A stretch of DNA of 64,000 nt, taken from positions 4,030,001 to 4,094,000 of the forward strand of contig NZ_CP129971.1 of the NCBI RefSeq assembly GCF_030503855.1, in the 5' to 3' direction. The first letter of the stretch is position 1. Each line of letters starts with the position of its first letter. The DNA is from Marivirga salinae. Its GTDB lineage: Bacteria > Bacteroidota > Bacteroidia > Cytophagales > Cyclobacteriaceae. A model generated the notes under the pieces. That model had not been told where the DNA came from. It saw only the letters and a program-made list of their open reading frames with translations, and ran no database searches. A program made the position numbers and the translations under genes. Below, piece after piece: positions 44,209-52,778 of the stretch.

Positions 44209-45018
44209 TTAGTTAGTACCAGAAGACTGTTCTTGAAAAAAGTCTATACGGTTATATTCCGCAGGATATTTAATCTTCTCATTTACAATTAGGCCATAGT
44301 TGTTTTCGCTACGGTTACTTTTTACGGCAATTCGAAAAGTTGAATCATTAATTATCTTTACATCTTCGTATTGGCATTTAACAATTTCTCTTCCTGATTT
44401 ATTGATTATTCCTATATCACGATAGTTTCTTGTAACAATGGCAAGACCATCTTCGAAAACAATTTCTCTATCGTACACAGGAAGACAGACTTCCTCCCCT
44501 ACTCTGTTTATAAGACCCCAGTTCCTGTTTTTATTAACTAATACTAAATTGCTATCCAGTATCTTTATTTCTTCATAATTATACTCTATGATTTGATTAG
44601 CTGTCGTATCAACAGCTCCCCATAATTTTCCTTTTTTTGTTGGTATTATACCGGCTTTGGTTTTTCCGACAGCGTCAAAACTTGCCGATTTATCAATATA
44701 ATCTCCTTTATTATTTATGATTTTATAAGCTTCATTTTCTTTTACCCAGGCAAAACCCTCTGAGAAAAAGCCACAACCATCAAATATAGGTCTGATTACG
44801 AATTCATTATCATTGTTTTTATAACCCCATTTATCATTACTTTTAAAAGGCCATATTTGGTTGGGGTCGAATTGCTTTAAAACAAAAGAGGTGTCTTTTT
44901 CAACGTATGACAGTGAAGTTTCTGAGATTGAGTCCTCTTCAGATTGATTAGAATTGTCTGTGCAACTTGTAGAGAGTAAAGAAAAGAGTGCAATTGAAAA
45001 TAAAAAATACTTTGTCAT
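44209..45018 (-). CDS. WG-repeat lipoprotein, 5' part of a frameshifted gene
   Basis: 269 residues with lipoprotein signal (MTKYFLFSIALFSLLSTSC, Cys19) and WG repeats (NDKWGYKNNDNEFVIRPIFD; NRNWGLINRVGEEVCLPVYD). The end EYNRIDFF is followed by a short out-of-family tail QEQSSGTN and stop. Reading through DFF with a +1 shift leads directly into the open frame of the gene at 42606-44183. WG-repeat proteins often have roles in surface or phage-associated functions, but no activity is known here. Confidence 0.7.
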   Translation of the reverse strand: MTKYFLFSIALFSLLSTSCTDNSNQSEEDSISETSLSYVEKDTSFVLKQFDPNQIWPFKSNDKWGYKNNDNEFVIRPIFDGCGFFSEGFAWVKENEAYKIINNKGDYIDKSASFDAVGKTKAGIIPTKKGKLWGAVDTTANQIIEYNYEEIKILDSNLVLVNKNRNWGLINRVGEEVCLPVYDREIVFEDGLAIVTRNYRDIGIINKSGREIVKCQYEDVKIINDSTFRIAVKSNRSENNYGLIVNEKIKYPAEYNRIDFFQEQSSGTN

Positions 45019-45200
45019 AAGTTGGGAATAGTCAATGATTGTGTGATTTCGTTTGGTTATGGAATTTAAATATAATTAATTAGGCTTTAACTACAAATGG
45101 ATATTTATTAGAAGTACTCGATCGAGGTTATTCAAATGAAAAATCATGTTAAAAAGACTTTAGAATGGGAAAATGGTTTATTACAAAAAAGTTTTGTTTA

Positions 45201-46250
45201 ATGAATAGAAAAACTCTATTCATCGGTATTATTATTTATTTAAGTGGATTCAATTTATTGGCTCAACAGGAGTTTACACAATTTAAATTGACTAAGCATA
45301 ACTTGGTTGGTAAAACCGATCAAGAATTGCGGATCATGCGGAACGAAATATTTGCAGCTCATGGCTACATATTTAATTCAGAGGATCTCGCTAGACATTT
45401 TGATAAAGAACCATGGTACACTCCTTTGTATCAAAATGTTGATGATAAATTAACTGATATTGACAAGTATAACATAAGCCTCATCAGTGACTTTGAAAAG
45501 ACGGCTAATGTAGAGCGAATATTAATTGACAGTGCTTACACCATTATGCTTCATGCTAGGCAAGAAAACGACCACAATTATCAACGAACCATAGAAGTCA
45601 CTTACCCTGGCTATGAATGGAAAAAAACAGTAGATAAAGCCTCTTTTGGTGCTGAAAAAGAACCCACCATTGTTAAAATGGAGTTTCTACATGATAGCCC
45701 CTACAATTCAGACAAAAAGCCTTATTGGCAGTTAAGAAAGCCTGTAGATGAGATGAAGTTGGAGTATAATTATATTCATGCGATTGAATATATGTTTCCT
45801 GAAGGATACAGTGAATTGTATGCTTTCTTCAAAAACGAGCCTTTTCTTAAATTTACCGGGAATAATTTTTACAAGGTAAGACTACCTAATACTGGTATGG
45901 AAGCGATTTTTATAGGCTTAGAAAATATAGATGGTGCTGATAAAGAGGTGATAGGTAGAATATATTTAGGAACTGTTAAAAAGGGTATTCAAAATATACT
46001 CACTTTGAAATCGAAAAACTATAAAAACTATATACCAGAAGATGATTTTACGCTCTCTTCATCAAATTCTAAAGATAAAGTCAACTGGAAGAAGGAGCTT
46101 GAATTATACTCATCAGAGAATGCTAAAGATTTATCGGAAATAACCACCTTCTACATCAATATCTATTATGGACAGGATCATAAAATACCTGTAGAAAAGG
46201 GTTATATTAATGGTAGTGAGGAATTGCATCAGACACTTTATTTAGAATAA
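45201..46250 (+). CDS. Secreted YARHG-domain protein
   Basis: 349 residues from the ATG at 45201, which gives a signal peptide (MNRKTLFIGIIIYLSGF); an ATG at 45165 adds a poor extension. The YARHG domain is clear at ~25-75: LRIMRNEIFAAHGYIFNSED, then FDKEPWYTP. YARHG domains are periplasmic/cell-wall-associated, with no proven function. The remainder (~100-349) is beta-rich and unrecognised. The only plus-strand gene among the island's single-gene units after 38 kb. Confidence 0.78.
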   Translation: MNRKTLFIGIIIYLSGFNLLAQQEFTQFKLTKHNLVGKTDQELRIMRNEIFAAHGYIFNSEDLARHFDKEPWYTPLYQNVDDKLTDIDKYNISLISDFEKTANVERILIDSAYTIMLHARQENDHNYQRTIEVTYPGYEWKKTVDKASFGAEKEPTIVKMEFLHDSPYNSDKKPYWQLRKPVDEMKLEYNYIHAIEYMFPEGYSELYAFFKNEPFLKFTGNNFYKVRLPNTGMEAIFIGLENIDGADKEVIGRIYLGTVKKGIQNILTLKSKNYKNYIPEDDFTLSSSNSKDKVNWKKELELYSSENAKDLSEITTFYINIYYGQDHKIPVEKGYINGSEELHQTLYLE

Positions 46251-46827
46251 TACAGTTACTTCTCAACAGTATCAAAAATAAAGAATAGTCATCAAGATAC
46301 AATTGAAAAACTCACTGATATTGAAGCCAATTACTCCACGAGTTACTGGAACTAGAATGCTAGAACGGTGGGTACGTATGGGAATATAAGCCCGCTAAAA
46401 GAGCCTGCTTGGTAAGATGTTCTGCTACTACTAATTATGGTACCTGGTGTAAGCGAAAAACAAAATCGGTTGATGGTAGGTGTTGGCAGCATGAGGGGTG
46501 ATGAAGGGAGTAAAGGTTAAAGGCACCAGAGGCACGTTTGCTGCTGTAAAAAATATTTCTTATGTATAAACTATTTATTATAACCACCATGTAAAACATG
46601 GCGGCAACTGGGGCTGAAGGTTCTAGGAAGATTTGGCACAAGCGAGACGCTTGCGCCAGCGGTGGCTGATTAAAAGTATAAAAATTTCATCTAACTACCG
46701 AGGTAATCTGCAGGATTGGCTTATTAAATTAATTTCAACGATAAGTCAATCTTGTGGATTGACGGGCTAAATACGAAGAACTAAAGCAACAATAACCTGC
46801 TGAACAGCCATGATTTATGACAGAATG
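46251..46827. other. Non-coding stretch with REP-like palindrome
   Basis: No credible gene in 577 bp. A palindrome ggcacaagcg-aga-cgcttgcgcc lies at 46635-46657 within ggcacaagcgagacgcttgc... (46635-46660). The rest is moderately GC-rich without recognisable homology and may be decayed coding DNA. Confidence 0.5.
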
Positions 46828-47523
46828 TTACCAGTTGTTTTGTCCCCTAAATAGAAAAATTTCAATGCCTAATTTGAATTTTGAGACTTCGATGCTTGGG
46901 GCTTCTGATATTTGGCTGTCATTTCCAATCCAAATAGATTTCATAGGAATTTGGTATTCAAAACTAAGGCTTGGGAATAGGGTTCCGTAGTCATCATGAA
47001 AAAGAATCTTGACTCCCAAACTAGCTGCCAATATCTCAGAATGTAATTGTAATAAATTGAAATTCTGTAGCTGATTAGTGAACGATTGATTCTTTCCAGA
47101 AAGGTCTTCTATTTGAAACAGCAGGGCCTCTCTTGATACTCCAATCGTAGGTATTAAATTAAAAATCGGTAATCCTATTTTGTAACCGTAATTAATTCCA
47201 ATTCCCCAGCCACGTGTAGTTATTGTAAAGCCGTCAAGCTCATTTTCATCGTCATTAAAAGCTGCATTTCCATTAAAATGCAAAAAATGATTTCCATAAA
47301 TAAAATTCATACCGCCACCTAAGTAAGGTAAATTTGAATCTCCTTTTGGTAAGCTAGCTGCCTCTAATTGTTTGTTGAGTTCGTCAATTTTAGAGTATTT
47401 GAAACCTACAGCTATATTGATTCCAAAATCAAAACTATTTACAGAAGGATGTTCAAAAGAAATCTCTTGGGCAAATATTTTTAGGGGTAGAATTGTCAGC
47501 AATATTATTACTAGGTGCTTCAT
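46828..47523 (-). CDS. Outer-membrane beta-barrel-like protein
   Basis: 231 residues. Signal peptide MKHLVIILLTILPLKIFAQ, then alternating amphipathic strands (GFTITTRGWGIGINYGYKIG; ASLGVKILFHDDYGTLFPSL). It ends in an aromatic-rich strand (FKLGIEIFLFRGQNNW) whose terminal Trp suits barrel assembly. No named family. Monocistronic; REP-like palindromes lie upstream. Confidence 0.65.
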   Translation of the reverse strand: MKHLVIILLTILPLKIFAQEISFEHPSVNSFDFGINIAVGFKYSKIDELNKQLEAASLPKGDSNLPYLGGGMNFIYGNHFLHFNGNAAFNDDENELDGFTITTRGWGIGINYGYKIGLPIFNLIPTIGVSREALLFQIEDLSGKNQSFTNQLQNFNLLQLHSEILAASLGVKILFHDDYGTLFPSLSFEYQIPMKSIWIGNDSQISEAPSIEVSKFKLGIEIFLFRGQNNW

Positions 47524-47654
47524 AACTGGTAACGAATTGCTAAATGTTCCTAAAGGTGCATTTAGTTGAATTATAGTTTTGTTGCTAAATATACTTTCTA
47601 ATATAAACTTAGTTAAAATGATATGATTTTAAGGGAATTGTGGAAAAATGTTTG

Positions 47655-47713
47655 GGCACAAGCGACACGCTTGCGCCAGCGTGGGTTTTGACACAAGCGA
47701 GACGCTTGCGCCA
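47655..47713. repeat. Two REP-like palindromes in tandem
   Basis: ggcacaagcgacacgcttgc... at 47655-47680 and acaagcgagacgcttgcgcc at 47693-47712, both built on caagcg/cgcttg. They lie between the barrel gene and the dnaE relic. Confidence 0.65.
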
Positions 47714-47723
47714 TCAATTCATT

Positions 47724-48193
47724 TTATCTTCTGCCGCCTAATGATAAATGTGGATTGCTTGCTCTTTTTAATTCGTATTTTCCAGAGTTGGGTTTTCTTC
47801 CATACAGTTCATCTAGTTCATCCTTGCTAGGGTAGGGTGCTCTTGAGGTGTAACTGTGGGCGACTTTCATTTGATCCCATATAGTTGAACTAGGTCTATT
47901 TTCATCACTAAAGCGTGGATCATCTATCATTGGTAGTTTTTCCATTTTTTGTATTTCTATACTCGGAAAATCATAATCTATTACTACTTTGCCTAATAAT
48001 AAATAGCAACCCAGGCCTGTAAATGGATGGTTTTTTAAGGATGCTGGGAAATGTACTGTGTCAAAATAGTTTCTTTATACATCAATCCAGGTACCAAAAT
48101 TCATTTTGGTTTTGCCATCTTTATTGGTAATGGGTACATCTTTAATCGATACTAAATAACCTACCATTTTTACGACTTTGCCTTCGTGCTGAC
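47724..48193 (-). pseudogene. DnaE-like polymerase C-terminal relic
   Basis: Minus-strand frame reads HEGKVVKMVGYLVSIKDVPI, NFGTWIDV, an in-frame TAA, RNYFDTVHFPASLKNHPFTG, GCYLLLGKVVIDYDFPSIEI and EKLPMIDDPRF, then a polar tail to the stop at 47724. The pattern GYLV.IKD...FGTW.D.(EG)..FDT.HFP...GKVV matches the C-terminal OB-fold of bacteroidetal DnaE-type polymerases, where the stop replaces a Glu/Gly pair. Everything upstream is missing. A downstream ATG at 47945 could express 73 residues, but this is most likely a decaying fragment. Confidence 0.65.
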
Positions 48194-48270
48194 TGACACA
48201 AAAATAACTAAAATTGAACTGCTACTTTATCTGCAGTAATGACAACGACAACACAAGTATAAAACTTTAA

Positions 48271-48311
48271 GTGTACACAGGCAAAAAATGAGTGTACACT
48301 GGATTGTACAC
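48271..48311. repeat. Three GTGTACAC-type repeats
   Basis: gtgtacac at 48271-48278 and 48292-48299, and tgtacac at 48305-48311, each followed by ag/tgg. The 8-bp core is a perfect palindrome. They lie between the dnaE relic and tRNA-Pro. Possibly a protein-binding array. Confidence 0.45.
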
Positions 48312-48377
48312 TGGGCTATTAATTTTATTTAGTTTTAGATGTATTCATATGAACACTAAAACCCACTATACAAAAAA

Positions 48378-48404
48378 AAAGCAGCATTCGATGAATGCTG
48401 CTTT
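48378..48404 (-). terminator. Terminator of tRNA-Pro
   Basis: 12-bp perfect stem aaagcagcattc / gaatgctgcttt with a 3-nt loop; the minus strand runs into nine T, 9 bp past the tRNA 3' end. Confidence 0.9.
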
Positions 48405-48412
48405 AGTTATAG

Positions 48413-48486
48413 TCGGGGTGGCAGGATTCGAACCTACGACCTCCTCGTCCCAAACGAGGCGCGATACCGGGCTACGCTACACCCCG
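48413..48486 (-). tRNA. tRNA-Pro (UGG)
   Basis: 74 nt without encoded CCA. Acceptor CGGGGTG / CACCCCG with discriminator A; T-arm ggttcgaatcc; anticodon loop TTTGGGA between cctcg and cgagg gives anticodon TGG. It is the intact copy of the 3' end found as relics at 23762 and 30993, and marks the right boundary of the island. Confidence 0.97.
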
Positions 48487-48512
48487 AGATTTTATTGTTA
48501 ATCTCTCTTTAA

Positions 48513-48543
48513 TTAAAGAACTTCTGGCGGAGAGAGGGGGATT
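48513..48543 (-). repeat. 31-bp duplicate of the tRNA-Ser 3' end
   Basis: Identical for 31 bp to 48669-48699, which spans the 3' end of tRNA-Ser including CCA and half the T-arm. It is followed by copy A of the GATTACT...GGTTCTCATCC repeat (48540-48617), the same element as at 30831-30925. Confidence 0.8.
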
Positions 48544-48680
48544 ACTTATACGCGCAAACCTTGCGCCATTCCCCTCGTGAAGCTTCGCTTTCGAACCCTT
48601 TTGGTTCTCATCCCCTGTCTAACATTTAATGTTTTCAGGATACTTTTGCTTCTCCGAGCTTAATAACTTTAAAGAACTTC

Positions 48681-48772
<92 letters not shown>

Positions 48773-49069
48773 GGGTTTTTAACTCAAATCCCCTCCTCGT
48801 TTCCGAAAAGTGATGCAAATATAAAGGAAGTTTTTCGTGTATACCAAATCACAATCAAAATAAATCTAACTTTTTTTTGAGATAATTTTCATCTTACTGT
48901 CAGCCAGTAAATTAATCTTACATTATTTCTAAATTCATTTCCTGAAGTATCAGTTCAATAATCTACAAAAAATATAACAAGCCAATCTTTCTTCCGTTTT
49001 ATCAATCTTAGCTGTAAATCAGAGTTGCCCTTTACGTTTGCTTTTATATTTTTGTAAAAATTAAAATCT

Positions 49070-50038
49070 ATGACTTGGATTCACTCCCTCGGGGCGGAAG
49101 AAATTATTTTTATTATTATCTTTTTGGTGCTCTATTTGGCATATACCTACAGGGTATTCACTGTTGCTAAAAGAGTTGGGCAAGCTTATTCTAACATCTT
49201 ACCAAAATTCCTTTTAAGATCAGCAATTTTCGCATTGCTAATCGTAGCACTTTTAGGACCATCATTCGGAGATGACAAAAAAGAAATCAAAGCAGTGGGC
49301 AAGGATATTATGATAGCAGTAGATTTATCTGCTTCCATGGACGCCTATGATGTAGCACCTACCAGACTTGAAAAAATTAAATATGAATTGAAAAATATAG
49401 TGGATGCTTTTAATTCTGATAGAATTGGCTTACTAATTTTTTCTTCTGAGGCTTTTGTACAATGTCCACTTACATACGATCAGAATGCTCTAAACCTATT
49501 CATTGAAACTTTAAATACGGGTTTAGTTCCTGGTAGTAGCACTGACTTTGGTGGTGCATTAAGCATGGCACATGAAAAATTAACATCCGAAGATGCTCCA
49601 TCTAGTCAACAAAAATCAAAAATCATTATCTTAATTAGTGATGGAGAAGATTTCGGGGATGACACCGAAGGTGCTGTATCTAAAATCAATGATTCTGGTA
49701 TCCGTCTTTTTTCATTAGGTGTTGGCACAGAAGAAGGAAGCAAAATCAGAACTCGCAGAGGTTTTAGAAAAGACAAAAGTGGAAATGATATCATCACCAA
49801 ATTAGATTCACGTTCTTTGGAAAATTTGGCGGATCAAACAGATGGAGAATATTTTGAGATTAATAAAAACGTAAATGAAGTTAGGAGATTAATTTCAACT
49901 ATTAACAATATTGAAGGGGAATTAAAAGATGCAAAAACTGTTGATGTATCAGCGAACAAGTATTTTTATTTCCTAATAGCAGCCATAATTTTACTGTTAC
50001 TAGATTTAGTAACCACACTTAAAATCATTAAAATATGA
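49070..50038 (+). CDS. batB: BatA/BatB-like VWA-domain membrane protein
   Basis: 322 residues. Two N-terminal helices (IIFIIIFLVLYLAYTY; LLRSAIFALLIVALLG), a von Willebrand A domain at ~78-275 with an intact MIDAS (DLSAS 85-89, then STDFGG and ISDGEDFGDD), and a C-terminal helix (FYFLIAAIILLLLDLV). This is the Bat (Bacteroides aerotolerance) layout; the role is envelope stress or aerotolerance by family, mechanism unclear. It overlaps the next gene by 4 bp. The upstream MoxR/batA genes are not present directly 5' (the tRNA cluster is there). Confidence 0.85.
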   Translation: MTWIHSLGAEEIIFIIIFLVLYLAYTYRVFTVAKRVGQAYSNILPKFLLRSAIFALLIVALLGPSFGDDKKEIKAVGKDIMIAVDLSASMDAYDVAPTRLEKIKYELKNIVDAFNSDRIGLLIFSSEAFVQCPLTYDQNALNLFIETLNTGLVPGSSTDFGGALSMAHEKLTSEDAPSSQQKSKIIILISDGEDFGDDTEGAVSKINDSGIRLFSLGVGTEEGSKIRTRRGFRKDKSGNDIITKLDSRSLENLADQTDGEYFEINKNVNEVRRLISTINNIEGELKDAKTVDVSANKYFYFLIAAIILLLLDLVTTLKIIKI

Positions 50039-50940
50039 AGAATTTTGTGTTCATATTAATCGGATTAGTTACTTCTTTTCAGCTTTCAGCTATCGATCCA
50101 GTTGGCAAAATAGCCAAAGCAAATGCAGCTAAAGAGAGAGCAGAGAAAGCCTTTTCCAATGGAAATTTTGAAAAGGTAATAGAACACTACACATATCTTT
50201 TGGATTCCTTAAATTATGAAAGCCCCGAAGCTGAGTTAAATCGAGCACATGCATATTTTCAATTGAAGGATACCGTGAATGCTTTTGATGCATACAGACG
50301 AGTTTCGGATGCCTCAAATCCTCAACTTAAATCAAAAGCAATGTTGCAGATGGGGAATCTATCTGAAATGCAAAAGGAACATGAAAGTGCCCTTTCTTTT
50401 TATAAAGAAGCTTTAAAGGCTGATCCAACCAATAATAAAGCTCGGTATAATTATGAACTGCTGAAAAAGAAAATGCAGGAGCAAGAAAAACAAAACCAAG
50501 ACCAGAATCAGAATCAGAACCAAGATCAAGATCAAAAGGATCAAGAAAAGCAGGATCAGGAGAATAAAGATCAGCAGAATAAGGAAAACAAAGATTCTGA
50601 AAATCAACAGCAGGACGAAAATCAGGAGAAAAGTCAGGAGGATCAGGAAGCTGAAGATCAGCAACAACAGGACGATGCTGAGCAGCAGGATGGTGAGCAA
50701 AGTGAGCAGGAAAAAGGAAAAGAACAGGAGCAGCAAGAACAAAAAGAAGGTGAAGAGCAAAAGGACGGAGAAGAACAGGAAATGAGCCCGAGCACAAAAC
50801 AGAAATTGGAAGAGATGAATATTTCAGAAGAAAAAGCCCAAATGATTTTGGAGGCCTTAAGGAATAAAGAATCACAATACTTCCAGCAACTGAGGAAAAA
50901 AGCCACTAAGAAGCAAGATTCAGGAAAGCCTGATTGGTAA
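50035..50940 (+). CDS. batC: BatC-like TPR protein with Gln/Glu-rich tail
   Basis: 301 residues. Signal peptide MKNFVFILIGLVTSFQLSA; TPR repeats at ~30-140 (AKERAEKAFSNGNFEKVIEH; ALSFYKEALKADPTNNKARY); then ~110 residues of low complexity dominated by Q, E, D and K (NQDQNQNQNQDQDQK), and a helical end. Position and 4-bp overlap with the VWA gene match BatB-BatC pairs. The low-complexity tract is much longer than the TPR part needs. Confidence 0.82.
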   Translation: MKNFVFILIGLVTSFQLSAIDPVGKIAKANAAKERAEKAFSNGNFEKVIEHYTYLLDSLNYESPEAELNRAHAYFQLKDTVNAFDAYRRVSDASNPQLKSKAMLQMGNLSEMQKEHESALSFYKEALKADPTNNKARYNYELLKKKMQEQEKQNQDQNQNQNQDQDQKDQEKQDQENKDQQNKENKDSENQQQDENQEKSQEDQEAEDQQQQDDAEQQDGEQSEQEKGKEQEQQEQKEGEEQKDGEEQEMSPSTKQKLEEMNISEEKAQMILEALRNKESQYFQQLRKKATKKQDSGKPDW

Positions 50941-51010
50941 TCTGGGTTTGGGTTTTATCTAAGGCTTATTTTAATTAATTTTACATTGAAACGACTAAAA
51001 TAAAATAATA

Positions 51011-52189
51011 ATGCAAGAAGTATATATTGTGTCCGCGGTAAGGACACCAATCGGAAGTTTTGGAGGAAGTTTAGCCAGTTTGACTGCAATTGATTTAGGT
51101 GCAGCAGCAATAAAAGGAGCTTTATCTAAAGCCAATGTAGATGCTAAAGAAGTGAATGAAGTATTCATGGGTAATGTGGTATCTGCAAATTTAGGTCAGG
51201 CCCCAGCAAGACAGGCCGCTATTGCAGCTGGTATTGGTTTTAACGTTCCTTGTACTACTGTTAATAAAGTTTGTTCGTCAGGTATGAAATCTGTGATGTT
51301 TGGTGCACAAAGTATCATGTTAGGTCATGCAGACACAATTGTAGCAGGCGGAATGGAAAGCATGTCTAATATTCCTTACTATATTCCAAAAGCTCGTTAT
51401 GGCTATAAATATGGTAATGGACAATTGATAGATGGTCTTTTAAATGACGGTCTTTGGGAAGTATATAACAAATTCCCAATGGGAAATTGCGCTGACAATA
51501 CTGCCAAAGAAATGAAAATTAGCCGTGAAATGCAGGATGAATATGCTATAAATTCTTATAAAAGAGTAGCAAAAGCAACTGAAGATGGCAGCTTCAAAGA
51601 AGAAATAGTTCCTGTTGAGGTTCCACAAAGAAAAGGTGATCCATTGGTAATCACTGAAGATGAGGAATTTAAAAATGTAAGATTTGAAAAAATCCCTTCT
51701 TTAAGACCAGTTTTTGCAAAAGATGGAACTGTAACGGCTGCAAATGCTTCCACAATTAATGATGGCGCATCAGCATTAGTATTGATGAGCAAAGAAAAAG
51801 CAGATGCTTTAGGCATTAAGCCAATTGCTAAAATCAGAGGATTTGGTGATGCTGCTCAAGATCCGCTTTGGTTTACTACTGCACCATCTTTAGCGATTCC
51901 TATTGCGATGAAAAGAGCAGGAGTAAGTAAAGAAGATGTTGATTTTTATGAAATTAATGAGGCATTCTCTGCTGTAGCCATTGCCAATAATATGGAATTA
52001 GGCTTAGACCCTGAAAAAGTAAATGTATACGGTGGTGCAGTTGCATTAGGTCACCCATTAGGTGCTTCCGGTGCTAGAATCATGACGACTTTACATTCTG
52101 TATTAAGCCAGAAAAATGGTAAAATCGGAGTAGCCGGCATTTGCAATGGCGGTGGTGGTGCTTCTGCTATTGTGATTGAAAAAATGTAA
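51011..52189 (+). CDS. Acetyl-CoA C-acetyltransferase (thiolase)
   Basis: 392 residues, cytosolic. Catalytic C88 (VNKVCSSGMKSV), H348 (GHPLGASGARI) and C378 (GICNGGGGASA) are all present. Catalyses reversible Claisen condensation or thiolysis of acetoacetyl-CoA; short-chain (AtoB/PhaA) type is likelier than FadA from length, but specificity cannot be read. Monocistronic, with a strong terminator after it. Confidence 0.93.
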   Translation: MQEVYIVSAVRTPIGSFGGSLASLTAIDLGAAAIKGALSKANVDAKEVNEVFMGNVVSANLGQAPARQAAIAAGIGFNVPCTTVNKVCSSGMKSVMFGAQSIMLGHADTIVAGGMESMSNIPYYIPKARYGYKYGNGQLIDGLLNDGLWEVYNKFPMGNCADNTAKEMKISREMQDEYAINSYKRVAKATEDGSFKEEIVPVEVPQRKGDPLVITEDEEFKNVRFEKIPSLRPVFAKDGTVTAANASTINDGASALVLMSKEKADALGIKPIAKIRGFGDAAQDPLWFTTAPSLAIPIAMKRAGVSKEDVDFYEINEAFSAVAIANNMELGLDPEKVNVYGGAVALGHPLGASGARIMTTLHSVLSQKNGKIGVAGICNGGGGASAIVIEKM

Positions 52190-52232
52190 TCTAAAAGTTT
52201 TTAATCGACTTTTAAACCATCTATAAAATTCT

Positions 52233-52263
52233 AACAGCTTGTAAATTATCTTTACAAGCTGTT
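52233..52263 (+). terminator. Thiolase terminator (copy 1 of a duplicated element)
   Basis: 13-bp perfect stem aacagcttgtaaa / tttacaagctgtt with a 5-nt loop, then T6. The surrounding ~70 bp (52217-52288) recur in diverged form at 52701-52772. Confidence 0.9.
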
Positions 52264-52371
52264 TTTTATTAACTCGATTTATAATTTTAATACGAAGCTT
52301 TATTCTTATTATCCGAGGGTAGTCTTTTTAATATATTTCAAAAAAATATTCGAGTAATTGGTGATTGATAT

Positions 52372-52551
52372 TTAAGAATCTCCTAATTTCTTTAACATAC
52401 CAATACCTGAAACAAAAAATATAAATCCTAAAATAGTCATAGCCCAAGAGTTCAGGTTGATTATAGGAGTACCAAATATGCCCAGAACTCCAAAAACAAG
52501 TCCAATCGCACCTGCAATGGTTAGTATTATTCCAATTATCTTAATAGCCAT
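52372..52551 (-). CDS. Small two-pass membrane protein, 59 residues
   Basis: ATG at 52551, TAA at 52372-52374. MAIKIIGIILTIAGAIGLVF and AMTILGFIFFVSGIGMLKKL give two hydrophobic helices with a short NLNS turn and a charged end. A glycine-rich two-helix protein like many small bacteroidetal membrane proteins; no family named. Lies alone between two diverged copies of a terminator element. Confidence 0.65.
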   Translation of the reverse strand: MAIKIIGIILTIAGAIGLVFGVLGIFGTPIINLNSWAMTILGFIFFVSGIGMLKKLGDS

Positions 52552-52700
52552 AAAAAATAGATTAGTTTAAAATACTAATGTACGATAAAAATTGGGCTAA
52601 TATTTAGAAAGCTTTAAACCTCTTTGATTATTCTTTTCATCTTAAAAATATTATTAAGCTTTTTTGATTATCGAAGAATATGTGAACTTTATATACTTTT

Positions 52701-52772
52701 CAATCATTCTATAATATTTTAGCAGCTTGTTAGTTATCTTTACAAGCTGATTTTCATTAACCCTATTTTAGA
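52701..52772 (+). repeat. Diverged second copy of the thiolase terminator
   Basis: cagcttgt / acaagctg stem (52723-52730, 52742-52749) with identical loop-side sequence ttatctttacaagctg and flanks similar to 52217-52288. The stem is shorter through substitutions. It precedes the MORN gene by a few bases, a strange place for a terminator. Confidence 0.6.
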
Positions 52773-52778
52773 TTTTCG

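Noticed and set aside
46435..46641. 68-residue minus-strand open frame
   Set aside because: Ends inside a REP-like palindrome, no start context, no homology recognised.
50327..50906. Long Leu/Ile/Phe- and Ser/Cys-rich open frames opposite batC
   Set aside because: Antisense of the Gln/Glu/Asp-rich tract; composition, not function, explains them.
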